A DNA stretch of 64,000 bases from Kribbella aluminosa. Lineage in GTDB: Bacteria > Actinomycetota > Actinomycetes > Propionibacteriales > Kribbellaceae. A program made the position numbers and the translations under genes. Positions 44,482 to 52,509 of the stretch are shown piece by piece (positions within the stretch are counted from its first letter, which is position 1; every line of letters starts with the position of its first letter). The stretch lies in NCBI RefSeq assembly GCF_017876295.1, contig NZ_JAGINT010000002.1, forward strand, positions 868,001 to 932,000, read 5' to 3'. A model generated the notes under the pieces. That model worked only from the letters and a program-made list of their open reading frames with translations. It ran no database searches and was not told the DNA's origin.

Positions 44482-45814
44482 CGAGCAGCGGGAGGTCTAC
44501 GCCACCATCGACCTGGCGTTGCGGGTCGGTGAGGTGCTGCTGTCCAGCGGCGCCGGTACGGCGGACGCGACCGCGACGATCCTCGGCGTCGCCGCGGCCG
44601 GCGGCCTGCGCGGGTGCGAGGTCGACATCACCTTCACCTCGATGGCCGTCTCGTACCAGGAGGCACCGGACGTCGCGCCCGAGACCCACATCCGGCTGGT
44701 CCGGTACCGGTCGCAGGACTTCTCCCGGCTGACCGACGTCGACCGGCTGGTACGGCGGTTCGCGCGCGGCGACCTTAACCGCGAGGAGGCGTCCCGCGAG
44801 CTGGCCCGGCTGACGTCCGCGGGACCGCCGTACCCGCGGTGGAGTGCGGTGCTCGCGTGGGGCGTGATGGCCGGCGGCGCGACGCTGCTGCTCGGCGGCG
44901 GCTGGCTGATCACGCTGGTGGCGGTGCTGACCGCGATCGTCATCGAGGTGAACAACCGCTGGTTCAACCGGCAGCGGCTGCCCGCGTTCTACCAGCAGGT
45001 GGCCGGGGCGTTCGTCGCGACCGCGGTCGCGCTGGTGCTGTACGCCGTCCACGCGCCGGTCAAACCGTCGCTGGTCGTTGCCGCGGGCATCATCATGCTG
45101 CTGGCCGGGATCGCCCTCACCGGTGCTGTCCAGGACGCGATCACCGGGTACTACGTGACCGCGGCGGCCCGGAGCCTCGAGGCGATGCTGCTCACCGGCG
45201 GGATCATCGCGGGTGTCTCCCTCGGACTCGCGCTCGGCGTCCGGTTCGGGCTCAGCGTCGGGGTCGAGGCGCAGACGATCCAGCTGGCGAACCTGCCGTT
45301 GATGGTGATCTCCGGCGCGGTGATGGCGGTCGCGTTCGCGTTCGCGTCGTACGCACCGCTGCGCGCGCTGCTGCCGATCGCGGTCATGGGCGCGCTCGGG
45401 TCGCTGGTGTTCACGCTGATGAGCCGCGCCGAGTTCGGTCCGGCGTGGTCGACGGCGGTCGCGGCGTTCGTGGTCGGGATCGGCAGCTACTCGCTCGGCC
45501 GCCGCACCGGCGTACCGCCGCTGGTCGTGGTGGTGTCCGGCTCGATCCCGCTGCTGCCCGGCCTCACCATCTACCGCGGCCTGTACGAGCTGATGGCGCG
45601 CAGCAACATCTTCGGCATCGTCAGCCTGGCCACCGCGGTGGCCATCGGCGTCGCGCTGGCCTCCGGGCTGATCCTCGGCGAGTACGTCGCCCAGCCGATC
45701 CGCCGCGAGGCCCGCCGCCTGGAGGACCGCCTGGCCGGCCCCCGCCTGGTGGGCCCGCGCCGCCCGGTCCGCCGCCGTACGAAACGCCCTCGCCGGCGAC
45801 GCCGCGCGGGCTAG
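44471..45814 (+). CDS. Threonine/serine exporter-like protein (ThrE type)
   Basis: 447-aa membrane protein with a soluble N-terminal DUF1212 part (about 1-120, LRVGEVLLSSGAGTADATAT, CEVDITFTSMAVS) and about ten helices including the DUF3815 half. This is the full ThrE layout. The C-terminus is Arg-rich (RRRTKRPRRRRR). In Corynebacterium ThrE exports threonine and serine with proton motive force. Starts inside the regulator gene. Its TAG stop shares a CTAG with the stop of the convergent gene. Confidence 0.85.
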   Translation: MEPDEQREVYATIDLALRVGEVLLSSGAGTADATATILGVAAAGGLRGCEVDITFTSMAVSYQEAPDVAPETHIRLVRYRSQDFSRLTDVDRLVRRFARGDLNREEASRELARLTSAGPPYPRWSAVLAWGVMAGGATLLLGGGWLITLVAVLTAIVIEVNNRWFNRQRLPAFYQQVAGAFVATAVALVLYAVHAPVKPSLVVAAGIIMLLAGIALTGAVQDAITGYYVTAAARSLEAMLLTGGIIAGVSLGLALGVRFGLSVGVEAQTIQLANLPLMVISGAVMAVAFAFASYAPLRALLPIAVMGALGSLVFTLMSRAEFGPAWSTAVAAFVVGIGSYSLGRRTGVPPLVVVVSGSIPLLPGLTIYRGLYELMARSNIFGIVSLATAVAIGVALASGLILGEYVAQPIRREARRLEDRLAGPRLVGPRRPVRRRTKRPRRRRRAG

Positions 45815-46956
45815 CTCGGCCGGCCTCGTTTGCCGATCGGGCCGGTCGCGAAGTACGTCTTGCAGGCCGGGCCGTCGTAGTCGGTCGCGAGCTCCAGGAC
45901 GCTGGTGCCGTCGGGTGAGACGACCAGCGGGGAGCTGTAGTTCGGGCAGTAGTTGTTGTACGGGTTGTTGACCGCGACCGGTGCGGGCAGCTCGTACCAG
46001 TCGCCGTTCGCGGTCCCGACGTTGGCGAAGATCGCCCGTCCGTTGTCGGCGGCCACCGAGCCGTCGGCGTTCTGGAGGATCTGGCCGATCAGGAGCAGCT
46101 TGCCGTTCGGTGCCAAGGCGATGGTCGGGGCGTGGGTGAAGTACTTGCCGTCGACGGTCCGCACCCGGGAACCGAGGTCGGAGGCTGCGCCCCAGTGCCA
46201 GCCGTCCTTCGACCGGCGGGTGTACGCGGCGCAGTCGTACTGGCCGCCGAGACCGCAGATCTCGTACGACATCACGTACGTCCCGCCCGGCAGCCGTCGT
46301 ACGATCGGCATGCCGGGCCGGTGCCCGAAGGCCGGGCTGGAGACGGTCGCGGTCGGGTCGGTCCAGGTGACGCCGTCGGTACTGCGGACCTCCATCAGCT
46401 TCTGGCTGTGCGCCGGATCGGTCTCGTCGGAGTAGTGGCACACGAGGTGACCGTCCGCGGCCACGGAGAACTCGGGTTCCCAGAGTCCTTTGGTGCTCGT
46501 TGTCGTCGCGCAGTTGGACAGGTAGCTCCACGTGCGGCCGACGTCGTTGCTCTTCCAGATCCGCAGCGCCATGGGCCGTGCCGACTGACCGACCGAGGCG
46601 GCCCAGAGCAGCGTGCCGGCCGGGAGCCCGCCGATCGCTCGCGGTAGCTCGAACAGGGTCGCGCAGCACAGTCCTCGACCTGCGGAAGCCTGCGGATCGG
46701 CGATCGTGCCGACCTGACGGAAGCTCTTACCGCTGTCGGTGCTCTCGTAGATCGCACCGATGCCGTCCGCGTTGCCGACGAAGGTCACCACGCTCGCGAG
46801 GATCCTCCCGTTGGCCGCGCCACTGTGTTCGAGTCGGATGGCTCGTGGGTACAGGCCGGTGTCGTTACGCAACAGCTGCCCAGTGGCCGCGTTAGCCGTC
46901 GTGGGGATCGCCAGCACGCTTGCGATCAGTGCCAGGACCAGCACGATCCGCCTCAT
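45811..46956 (-). CDS. Secreted sialidase-fold protein
   Basis: 381-aa exported protein: Sec signal MRRIVLVLALIASVLAIPTT with cleavage likely after ANAA. The rest is a beta-propeller of the sialidase/BNR type, with Asp-box-like repeats STDSGKSFRQV, SNDVGRTWSYL, STDGVTWTD and SKDGWHW. Six-bladed propellers of this type include exo-glycosidases, but the sialidase Arg triad cannot be confirmed by eye. It overlaps the upstream secreted-protein gene by 4 bp, so both are co-expressed, probably on extracellular polysaccharide. Confidence 0.8.
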   Translation of the reverse strand: MRRIVLVLALIASVLAIPTTANAATGQLLRNDTGLYPRAIRLEHSGAANGRILASVVTFVGNADGIGAIYESTDSGKSFRQVGTIADPQASAGRGLCCATLFELPRAIGGLPAGTLLWAASVGQSARPMALRIWKSNDVGRTWSYLSNCATTTSTKGLWEPEFSVAADGHLVCHYSDETDPAHSQKLMEVRSTDGVTWTDPTATVSSPAFGHRPGMPIVRRLPGGTYVMSYEICGLGGQYDCAAYTRRSKDGWHWGAASDLGSRVRTVDGKYFTHAPTIALAPNGKLLLIGQILQNADGSVAADNGRAIFANVGTANGDWYELPAPVAVNNPYNNYCPNYSSPLVVSPDGTSVLELATDYDGPACKTYFATGPIGKRGRPS

Positions 46957-48479
46957 CGGATCTCCTCCAGGACCACGTCGTCGAGTTGCAGCCAGACGTC
47001 CTGGCTGTGCCCGAAGAAGCCGGCGTACAGCTGGATCAGCGATTCCCGGCCGGAGTCGAAGTCGACGCTGACCTGCGTGTACTGCGGATGTGCGCCGCCG
47101 GTCTGCTGCGCGATCGTCCGGCCGCGCAGGGTCCGGACGCCGAGCATCGTCTCGGAGTTGTTCTCGGCGGTGCGGACCCAGGCGGACAGCCGGTACCGGT
47201 GATTGGGGCGCACGGCGACCGTCTGCTGGAGCTGATGCGTTCCGATCGAGTCGCGGACGAACGCGTTGTTGGTGCCGCTGTGCCCGAGGTTGCTGCGGTC
47301 GATGCCACCGGTGCCGCTCAGCTGCCAGGGCGCGGACGGCGTACCGCTGGTCTGCGCCTCGAAGCCGGGATCGCTGACCAGGTTGGTCGTCCGGCCGTCG
47401 TCGGTGAGCTTGGTGTGCATCAGGAACACGTTGTACGGATCCCATTGCGCCATCGTGAAGTACAGGTCAGGACCCTGCGACCACGGATGCATGAAGGATC
47501 CGTACAGCCCGGGGTAATCGGTGCCTTTGACAACGACCTGCTCGCCGCTCCACGGGCCGGTGAGGTCGGTGGCCGAGCGCAGCACGATCGAGGCGCGGTG
47601 CTCGTCGAGGTACATCATCAGCCACTTGCCGGTGTACGCGTTCCACTGCACTGAGACCTCGCCGATCGGACCGGCCGCGATCGGTACGGCGGCGCTCTCC
47701 TGCGGGGACCACGTCCGCCCGTCCCAGTAGCGCCACGCCTTCTTCTGCAGCACCTGCTGCTCGGGGACCCTGGCGAGGTGCGCGCTGCCGAAGCGGCCGT
47801 TCGGCGTACCGATCATGTAGACGTAGCCCTTGTCCTTGGCCAGCGCCGTCATCTGGAAGTTGTCGTCCCAGGCCTTGGTGTTCTGCCAGCGGGCGCCCGG
47901 GTCCTTGGTCCAGGTCTCGCCGTTGTCGTCGGAGTACGCGAAGCCGGAGTAGTTCGTGAACCAGCTGCCGGGCGGACCCCAGTAGTTGACCGACATGTAC
48001 TGCACGTACTGGCGTTTCCCGACCGAGATGCCCGCGGTCGGGATCACCGTGTGCTCGTCGCGGTCGATCTTCTTGCAGGGCAGGAACTCCTTGGCATGCC
48101 CCGGCCGGTCCTCGGCGGCCGAGTCGAACGACATCCCGTCGCTCAGGGTGTGGTCCGTACTGCGGAGCAGCAGGTTGCACCGCCAGTCGATCGTGGCCTG
48201 GTCGCCGGCGCCGCCGCCCGGCCCGGTCCAGCCGCTGCCGTAGCTGTCGCCGAACGCGGTCAGGATCTCGCCGGACCCGTTGTCCCAGAGGATGCCGAGG
48301 TCGGTCGCCTTCAACCCGAACCGCGCCTCGGTGTCGTTGATCGACTGCGGCCCGGTGAGCTTCGCGACCCGGTCGACCGGCGACGGTACGGCCGCGGCCT
48401 GCGCCGGAGTCGCCCGGTCCGCTGGCACCAGCGATGCCGCGATCAGAGCAGGGACGACAAGCAACCATCGCTTCCGCAT
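46953..48479 (-). CDS. Secreted DUF4185 protein with C-terminal carbohydrate-binding-like domain
   Basis: 508-aa exported protein with signal peptide MRKRWLLVVPALIAASLVPA. A DUF4185 beta-propeller-like domain covers about 35-370 (LWDNGSGEILTAFGDSYGSG; FAYSDDNGETWTKDPGARW). From about 375 (LVSDPGFEAQTSG) to the end (DVWLQLDDVVLEEI) is a jelly-roll domain of CBM4/9-like type. Probably binds or cleaves a cell-wall or plant glycan outside the cell. First gene of a two-gene operon; a LacI-type palindrome lies 33 bp upstream. Confidence 0.8.
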   Translation of the reverse strand: MRKRWLLVVPALIAASLVPADRATPAQAAAVPSPVDRVAKLTGPQSINDTEARFGLKATDLGILWDNGSGEILTAFGDSYGSGWTGPGGGAGDQATIDWRCNLLLRSTDHTLSDGMSFDSAAEDRPGHAKEFLPCKKIDRDEHTVIPTAGISVGKRQYVQYMSVNYWGPPGSWFTNYSGFAYSDDNGETWTKDPGARWQNTKAWDDNFQMTALAKDKGYVYMIGTPNGRFGSAHLARVPEQQVLQKKAWRYWDGRTWSPQESAAVPIAAGPIGEVSVQWNAYTGKWLMMYLDEHRASIVLRSATDLTGPWSGEQVVVKGTDYPGLYGSFMHPWSQGPDLYFTMAQWDPYNVFLMHTKLTDDGRTTNLVSDPGFEAQTSGTPSAPWQLSGTGGIDRSNLGHSGTNNAFVRDSIGTHQLQQTVAVRPNHRYRLSAWVRTAENNSETMLGVRTLRGRTIAQQTGGAHPQYTQVSVDFDSGRESLIQLYAGFFGHSQDVWLQLDDVVLEEIR

Positions 48480-48511
48480 CAGGGTCTCCTCAGGCGGACG
48501 GAACTACAGAA

Positions 48512-48523
48512 GAAATCGATTTC
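48512..48523. promoter_or_regulatory. LacI-type operator upstream of the secreted glycan operon
   Basis: GAAATCGATTTC is a perfect 12-bp palindrome with a central CG, the hallmark of LacI-family sites. It is AT-rich against a 70 percent GC background. The LacI gene at 56654 is a possible but unproven partner. Confidence 0.5.
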
Positions 48524-48574
48524 CCCGGACCCTAATCCCCACCCCGCCCCCGGTCAACGGCTCGCCGAATCCAT

Positions 48575-48631
48575 CTTTGTGCACCCACCGACCAGGCGGG
48601 CGCCCGAAAAATGATCGGTGGGTGCACAAAG
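48575..48631. other. Long perfect hairpin in a divergent intergenic region
   Basis: Arms CTTTGTGCACCCACCGA (48575-48591) and its exact complement (48615-48631) form a 17-bp stem with a 23-base loop. It lies between two genes that point away from each other, so it does not fit a simple terminator role. Confidence 0.75.
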
Positions 48632-48735
48632 TGCTGATGGGCGGCGGTTGGGGTGGGGGCGTCGAGCCGTTAGAGTTACTGACTGGAAACATCGTTGGGT
48701 GCGCCCGACGAGGTACGCCGACTAGGAGGATCGAC

Positions 48736-49134
48736 GTGGCATTTGGTAGGACGTCCCCGCGGGACCTGCCGTTGTTCGCGGATCTGTCCGGACGCGACAT
48801 CAGGGAGATCTTCCGCGCCGGCGAGGAGGTCTCGGTGCCGGCCGGCTGGTCGCTGATCCTGGAGCAGACGCCGCCGGACGCGGCGTACCTGATCCTGAGC
48901 GGCACCGCCGCGGTCCGCGAGAAGGGCGAGGAGATCGCCGAGCTCGGGCCGGGTGACATCGCCGGGGAGGTCGCGGTCCGGAAGAACACGTTGCGGACGG
49001 CAACCGTCACGGCGAAGTCGCGGCTGCAGCTGCTGCACTTCACCCGAGAGAAGTTCGACGACCTGACCCGGCGGCTGCCCGCGTTCCGGGACGCCATCGA
49101 CGCCACCATTGCCGAGCGTCGCGGTGGCTCCTGA
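48736..49134 (+). CDS. Cyclic-nucleotide-binding domain protein
   Basis: 132-aa single-domain protein of the CRP/CNB fold without a DNA-binding part. It has the beta-roll and phosphate-binding-cassette region (LGPGDIAGEVAVRKNTLRTA) with the conserved Gly-Glu and an Arg/Thr nearby, matching cAMP-binding cassettes. GTG start with AGGAGGA upstream. It overlaps the class III cyclase gene, so it is likely the receptor of that cyclase's product or a regulator of the enzyme. Confidence 0.82.
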   Translation: MAFGRTSPRDLPLFADLSGRDIREIFRAGEEVSVPAGWSLILEQTPPDAAYLILSGTAAVREKGEEIAELGPGDIAGEVAVRKNTLRTATVTAKSRLQLLHFTREKFDDLTRRLPAFRDAIDATIAERRGGS

Positions 49135-50104
49135 ACCTGATCTCGCCGGAGTGCAGCGCGAGTTCGAGCGCACCCTGCTCGGCGGCGAGCGGAAGTTCAC
49201 CCGCGTCCAGGTGTCCGAGCGGGCCGGGATCTCCACCGAGCGCGCCGAGCGGATGTGGCATGCGCTCGGGTTCGCGACCGTGCCGGACGACGAGGTGGCG
49301 TTCACCGACGACGACGTCGAAGCGCTGCGGCTGGTCGCGGCCCTCGAGGACGACGGGTTCATCGAGCCCGAGATGGAGTCGTCGCTGGCTCGCAAACTCG
49401 GGCAGACCCAGTCCCGGCTGGCGTCCTGGCAGTCGGCGATGTTCCTGGAGTTCCTCGGCGGGTCAAAGCTGTCCCCGGAGGAGTCCATCGAGGTGGCCGG
49501 CCTGTTGCTGCCCGCGATGGAGCGGCTGCAGACGTACGTCTGGCGCCGGCACCTGGCCGCGGCCGCAGGACGTGCGGTGGCCGGGTCGGACGAGCTCGCG
49601 CGCGGCGTCCGCGCGGTCGGGTTCGCGGACATCGTCAGCTACACGCGTCTCACCCGGCGGCTGACCGAGGCCGAGCTCGGGGAGCTGATCGAGCGCTTCG
49701 AGGGTACGGCGGCCGACGTCGTCGCGCTGAACGGCGGCCGCGTGATCAAGTCGATCGGCGACGAGGTCCTGTTCGTCACCGACACTGCCGCGCAGGGCGC
49801 CGCGGTCGCGCTGGCGCTGCAGGACGCGGTGAGCGCGGACCCGGACCTGCCCGAGCTGCGGATCGGTCTCGCGTACGGCACGATCCTGATCCGGCTCGGC
49901 GACGTGTACGGCGAGGTCGTCAACCTGGCCGCCCGGCTCACCACGGAGTGCAAGCCCGGCCGGGTCCTCGCCGATCGTGAACTCGCCGCCGCCCTGGACG
50001 GCCACCCGGCGTACACCATCCACCGCCTGCGCCGGGTCGCGGTCCGCGGCTACCGGCACCTCGTCCCGTACGCCATCCAGCGTGCGGACGGGCCCCCGGC
50101 ATGA
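49124..50104 (+). CDS. Class III adenylate/guanylate cyclase
   Basis: 326-aa cytoplasmic cyclase. The N-terminal part (1-155) is a helical regulatory region with an HTH-like segment (FTRVQVSERAGISTERAERM). The catalytic domain spans about 160-326: metal Asp in VGFADIVSYTRLT, second Asp in VIKSIGDEVLF, and the transition-state Asn/Arg region GEVVNLAARL are all present, so it should be active, most likely making cAMP. GTG at 49124 overlaps the CNB gene by 11 bp; a TTG at 49109 is possible. Confidence 0.83.
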   Translation: MAPEPDLAGVQREFERTLLGGERKFTRVQVSERAGISTERAERMWHALGFATVPDDEVAFTDDDVEALRLVAALEDDGFIEPEMESSLARKLGQTQSRLASWQSAMFLEFLGGSKLSPEESIEVAGLLLPAMERLQTYVWRRHLAAAAGRAVAGSDELARGVRAVGFADIVSYTRLTRRLTEAELGELIERFEGTAADVVALNGGRVIKSIGDEVLFVTDTAAQGAAVALALQDAVSADPDLPELRIGLAYGTILIRLGDVYGEVVNLAARLTTECKPGRVLADRELAAALDGHPAYTIHRLRRVAVRGYRHLVPYAIQRADGPPA

Positions 50105-50119
50105 CATACGGTTTGGTCT

Positions 50120-50842
50120 GTGCGTGAGATCAGGACGCCGGCCGCGCTGAAGCTGGCGAGTGGGGACGACTCGATCGTCGGATGGGCTGCCCAGGGATTC
50201 GGTCCCGGAGTACGGGCGTGGACCGCGGGATCCGCGGTGGTTGTCGCGTCACCGGACGTGTCGAAGCATGACCGGCTCACGGTCGTCGGGCCGGTGTCGG
50301 AGGCGGTCCGGTTGGCGGCCGTCGTACTGACCGAGGTCGGGCCGTCGTTCCGGCCGTTCGGCGACGAGGAGCTGATTCGCGAGCTGGCCGAACACGTGCC
50401 GGGGCTGGAGTTCTCGGCCGCGTTCGGCTGGATGGACGCGGACCGGGTGCCGGACGTCACGACGACCGCTGCCTGGCTGGACGGGGACGCCGGCGTGGAG
50501 ACGTTGCTGGACGCGGCGTCGCCGTCGTCGTACGCGTGGCCAGGGCATCCCGCCGTACGGCGCTGGGCCGCGGTGACCGGTGACGACGGTGAACTGCTGA
50601 GTGTCGCGGCGGACGCGTGGAGTGCGCCCGGCGTCGGGTTCCTGGCCGGGGTCGCGACGCATCCTGTTGCCCGGGGCAAGGGATTGTCCGGGCAGGTGTG
50701 CGGGTTCGTGACCGCCGAGCTGGTGAAGCGCCACGGGCGGGTCGCGTTGATGGTGGACGGCGACAACGCCGCCGCGATCGCGGTGTACGAGCGGCTCGGA
50801 TACAGCTACCGCCGGGTGGCGGCGGCCGGACCTAGCGCGTAG
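50120..50842 (+). CDS. GNAT-family N-acetyltransferase
   Basis: 240-aa protein with a C-terminal GNAT domain: VGFLAGVATHPVARGKGLSG is the acetyl-CoA-binding motif A and VDGDNAAAIAVYERLGYSY is motif B. The N-terminal half is a divergent non-catalytic extension. GTG start at 50120, 15 bp after the cyclase gene. The 3' end overlaps the convergent HAAS protein gene by 11 bp. Substrate unknown. Confidence 0.8.
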   Translation: MREIRTPAALKLASGDDSIVGWAAQGFGPGVRAWTAGSAVVVASPDVSKHDRLTVVGPVSEAVRLAAVVLTEVGPSFRPFGDEELIRELAEHVPGLEFSAAFGWMDADRVPDVTTTAAWLDGDAGVETLLDAASPSSYAWPGHPAVRRWAAVTGDDGELLSVAADAWSAPGVGFLAGVATHPVARGKGLSGQVCGFVTAELVKRHGRVALMVDGDNAAAIAVYERLGYSYRRVAAAGPSA

Positions 50843-52070
50843 GTTTCACCGTCGGCGTGGGGCCAGGCTTCGGCGTGGGGACGGGCTTCGGCGTGGGGAC
50901 GGGCTTCGGCGTGGGGACGGGCTTCGGCGTGGTGCCCGGCTTCGGGGTCGGTGCGGGCGGGGTGAACGGGGCCTTCGTGGTGTCCTTGCAGTTCTTCGAG
51001 TCCGTGACGACGCCGTTCTCGTCCGGCACGATCACCGCCTGCGGGAACTGGTTGCTCGTACTCCCGCGCTGCCCCGGCTCGTAGGATTCCGCGCAGTCCT
51101 GCCGGTTCAGCTCGATCGGGTTGCCGTCCTGGTCGTACATCCGGACCTCGACCTGCTTGCCCTGGGCATCGAACGGGTAGAGGTTCGTGACCGGCGTACC
51201 GTCCAGCCGCAGGCCGCTCACCGGCGGGCTGTACCCCGTCGCGCTGCCGCCGTGGCGCAGGTTGTAGTTGTTGAGGAATCCGAACGAGGTGCCCATGTAC
51301 GCCGCCGCGAGGAAGGCCGGCACCGCGATCGCGGCGACCACGTTGAGCGGCACGACGTACCACAGCCAGCGGCTGTCCATCTGCGTCCGCCGGCCGATCC
51401 AGATCGACACGCCGGCACCCGCCAGCGCCCCGACCACGGTCACCGCCGGCGCACCGAACAGCGCGAAGAACCCGCCGGCGCCGATCATGCCGCGGGCGAC
51501 CCACCAGATCGGCTGGCCGATGGTCAGCAGCTCGTGCCGGATGTTCGGCGGGATCTGGTCGACCCAGCCGCGGATCGCGCTCGCGCCGCGGGTGCCCTGC
51601 GGGGTGTCCAGGACCACCCGCGGGTCGTTCCCCCGCAACGCCACCACGCCGAGGAACGCCGCCACGAACAGGACGCCGAACCCGAGCAGCCCGAAGAACG
51701 ACGTCTCCCGCCGCGACCACGCGAAGATCGCGACCGCGATGAAGAACGGGCCGACGGTGGCCGCGATCACGCCCCAGCGCAGGGCGTTCCCGCCGGCGGC
51801 CAGGCGTTCCTTGTGGCTCTGCCCGGCCGGCCCGGTCCGAGTCGGGTATCCGGCCGCGGTGCGCAGCTCGTCGGCGTACTGGCGCGGCGTACCGAGGCGG
51901 TCCTGCAGCTGGCCGATCGTCGGCTCGGCACCGAACTCGCCGACGACCTCGCTGAGGTGGCCGCTGACGTCCTGCAGCACGTCCTCCAGCTCGACCGGCG
52001 GCAGGTCGCTGAGCTCGGACCGTACCTGCGTCAGGTAGATCGCCGCTGCTCCGGTCAGGGTGCTGTTCAC
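50832..52070 (-). CDS. HAAS-domain membrane protein with a Pro-rich repeat tail
   Basis: 412-aa protein. The N-terminal HAAS (DUF1700-like) domain (about 5-70, LTQVRSELSDLPPVELEDVL) is followed by about five helices (90-300). An extracytoplasmic region with SGLRLDGTPVTNLYPFDAQG follows, and a tail of repeated Thr-Pro-Lys-Pro units from about 370. HAAS proteins are usually encoded next to PadR regulators, as here: the GTG start overlaps the PadR stop (GTGA). Exact function unknown. Confidence 0.8.
   Translation of the reverse strand: MNSTLTGAAAIYLTQVRSELSDLPPVELEDVLQDVSGHLSEVVGEFGAEPTIGQLQDRLGTPRQYADELRTAAGYPTRTGPAGQSHKERLAAGGNALRWGVIAATVGPFFIAVAIFAWSRRETSFFGLLGFGVLFVAAFLGVVALRGNDPRVVLDTPQGTRGASAIRGWVDQIPPNIRHELLTIGQPIWWVARGMIGAGGFFALFGAPAVTVVGALAGAGVSIWIGRRTQMDSRWLWYVVPLNVVAAIAVPAFLAAAYMGTSFGFLNNYNLRHGGSATGYSPPVSGLRLDGTPVTNLYPFDAQGKQVEVRMYDQDGNPIELNRQDCAESYEPGQRGSTSNQFPQAVIVPDENGVVTDSKNCKDTTKAPFTPPAPTPKPGTTPKPVPTPKPVPTPKPVPTPKPGPTPTVKPTR
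50866..50937 (-). repeat. 18-bp in-frame tandem repeat encoding the TPKPVP tail
   Basis: Unit GGCTTCGGCGTGGGGACG occurs three times perfectly (50866-50919) and once partly changed (50920-50937). On the coding strand it gives Pro-Lys-Pro-rich hexapeptides near the C-terminus of the HAAS protein. Confidence 0.88.
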
Positions 52071-52396
52071 GCGGCCTCCTTCTGCAGCAGCAGCACCGAC
52101 ATCGTGCCGGCGAAGTGGTTCCAGGTCTCGGTGGAACGGGCCAGCAGCTCACGGCCGGTCTTGTTCAGCCCGTAGTACTTCCGGTGCGGGCCTTCTTCAC
52201 TCGGTTGCACGTACGACGTCAGCGCGCCCGCCTGGAACAGCCGCCGGAGCGTGCCGTACACGGAGGCGTCCGCGACATCCTCGAGGCCCGCGGCCCGCAA
52301 CCGGCGCAGTACGTCGTACCCGTAGCCGTCCGCGTCCCGCAGTACGGCGAGAACTGCGAGATCCAGTACGCCCTTGAGTAGCTGGCTGGTGTCCAT
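52067..52396 (-). CDS. PadR-family transcriptional regulator
   Basis: 109-aa winged-helix repressor: LKGVLDLAVLAVLRDADGYG, ASVYGTLRRLFQAGALTSYV and YYGLNKTGRELLARSTE are the PadR hallmarks. Short one-domain form (PadR-s1). RBS GAGGAGG. It overlaps the HAAS membrane gene by 4 bp; the pair is a known module in which the regulator responds to envelope or drug signals. A palindrome at 52440-52451 is the likely autoregulatory site. Confidence 0.88.
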   Translation of the reverse strand: MDTSQLLKGVLDLAVLAVLRDADGYGYDVLRRLRAAGLEDVADASVYGTLRRLFQAGALTSYVQPSEEGPHRKYYGLNKTGRELLARSTETWNHFAGTMSVLLLQKEAA

Positions 52397-52439
52397 CGCG
52401 ACCTCCTCGGTGTTCCGCGGAGGAGACTACTACACACAA

Positions 52440-52451
52440 CGGAGTACTCCG
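52440..52451. promoter_or_regulatory. Palindromic operator candidate of the PadR-HAAS operon
   Basis: CGGAGTACTCCG is a perfect 12-bp palindrome 44 bp upstream of padR, between it and the divergent AraC-DinB gene. A related half site GGAGACTAC follows at 52422. Confidence 0.5.
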
Positions 52452-52509
52452 CTAACCAGCGCAATTTCGATCAAGTCGGAGCGCGCCCGGTGGGGGCACA
52501 GTGGTGGGC

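Noticed and set aside
44438..46669. 743-aa minus-strand ORF
   Set aside because: Runs antisense across the ThrE gene and out of frame through the sialidase-fold gene; Arg-rich, no motifs.
45811..47445. 544-aa extended sialidase-like protein
   Set aside because: The extension overlaps the DUF4185 gene in another frame; a signal peptide starts at 46956 with an ATGA overlap.
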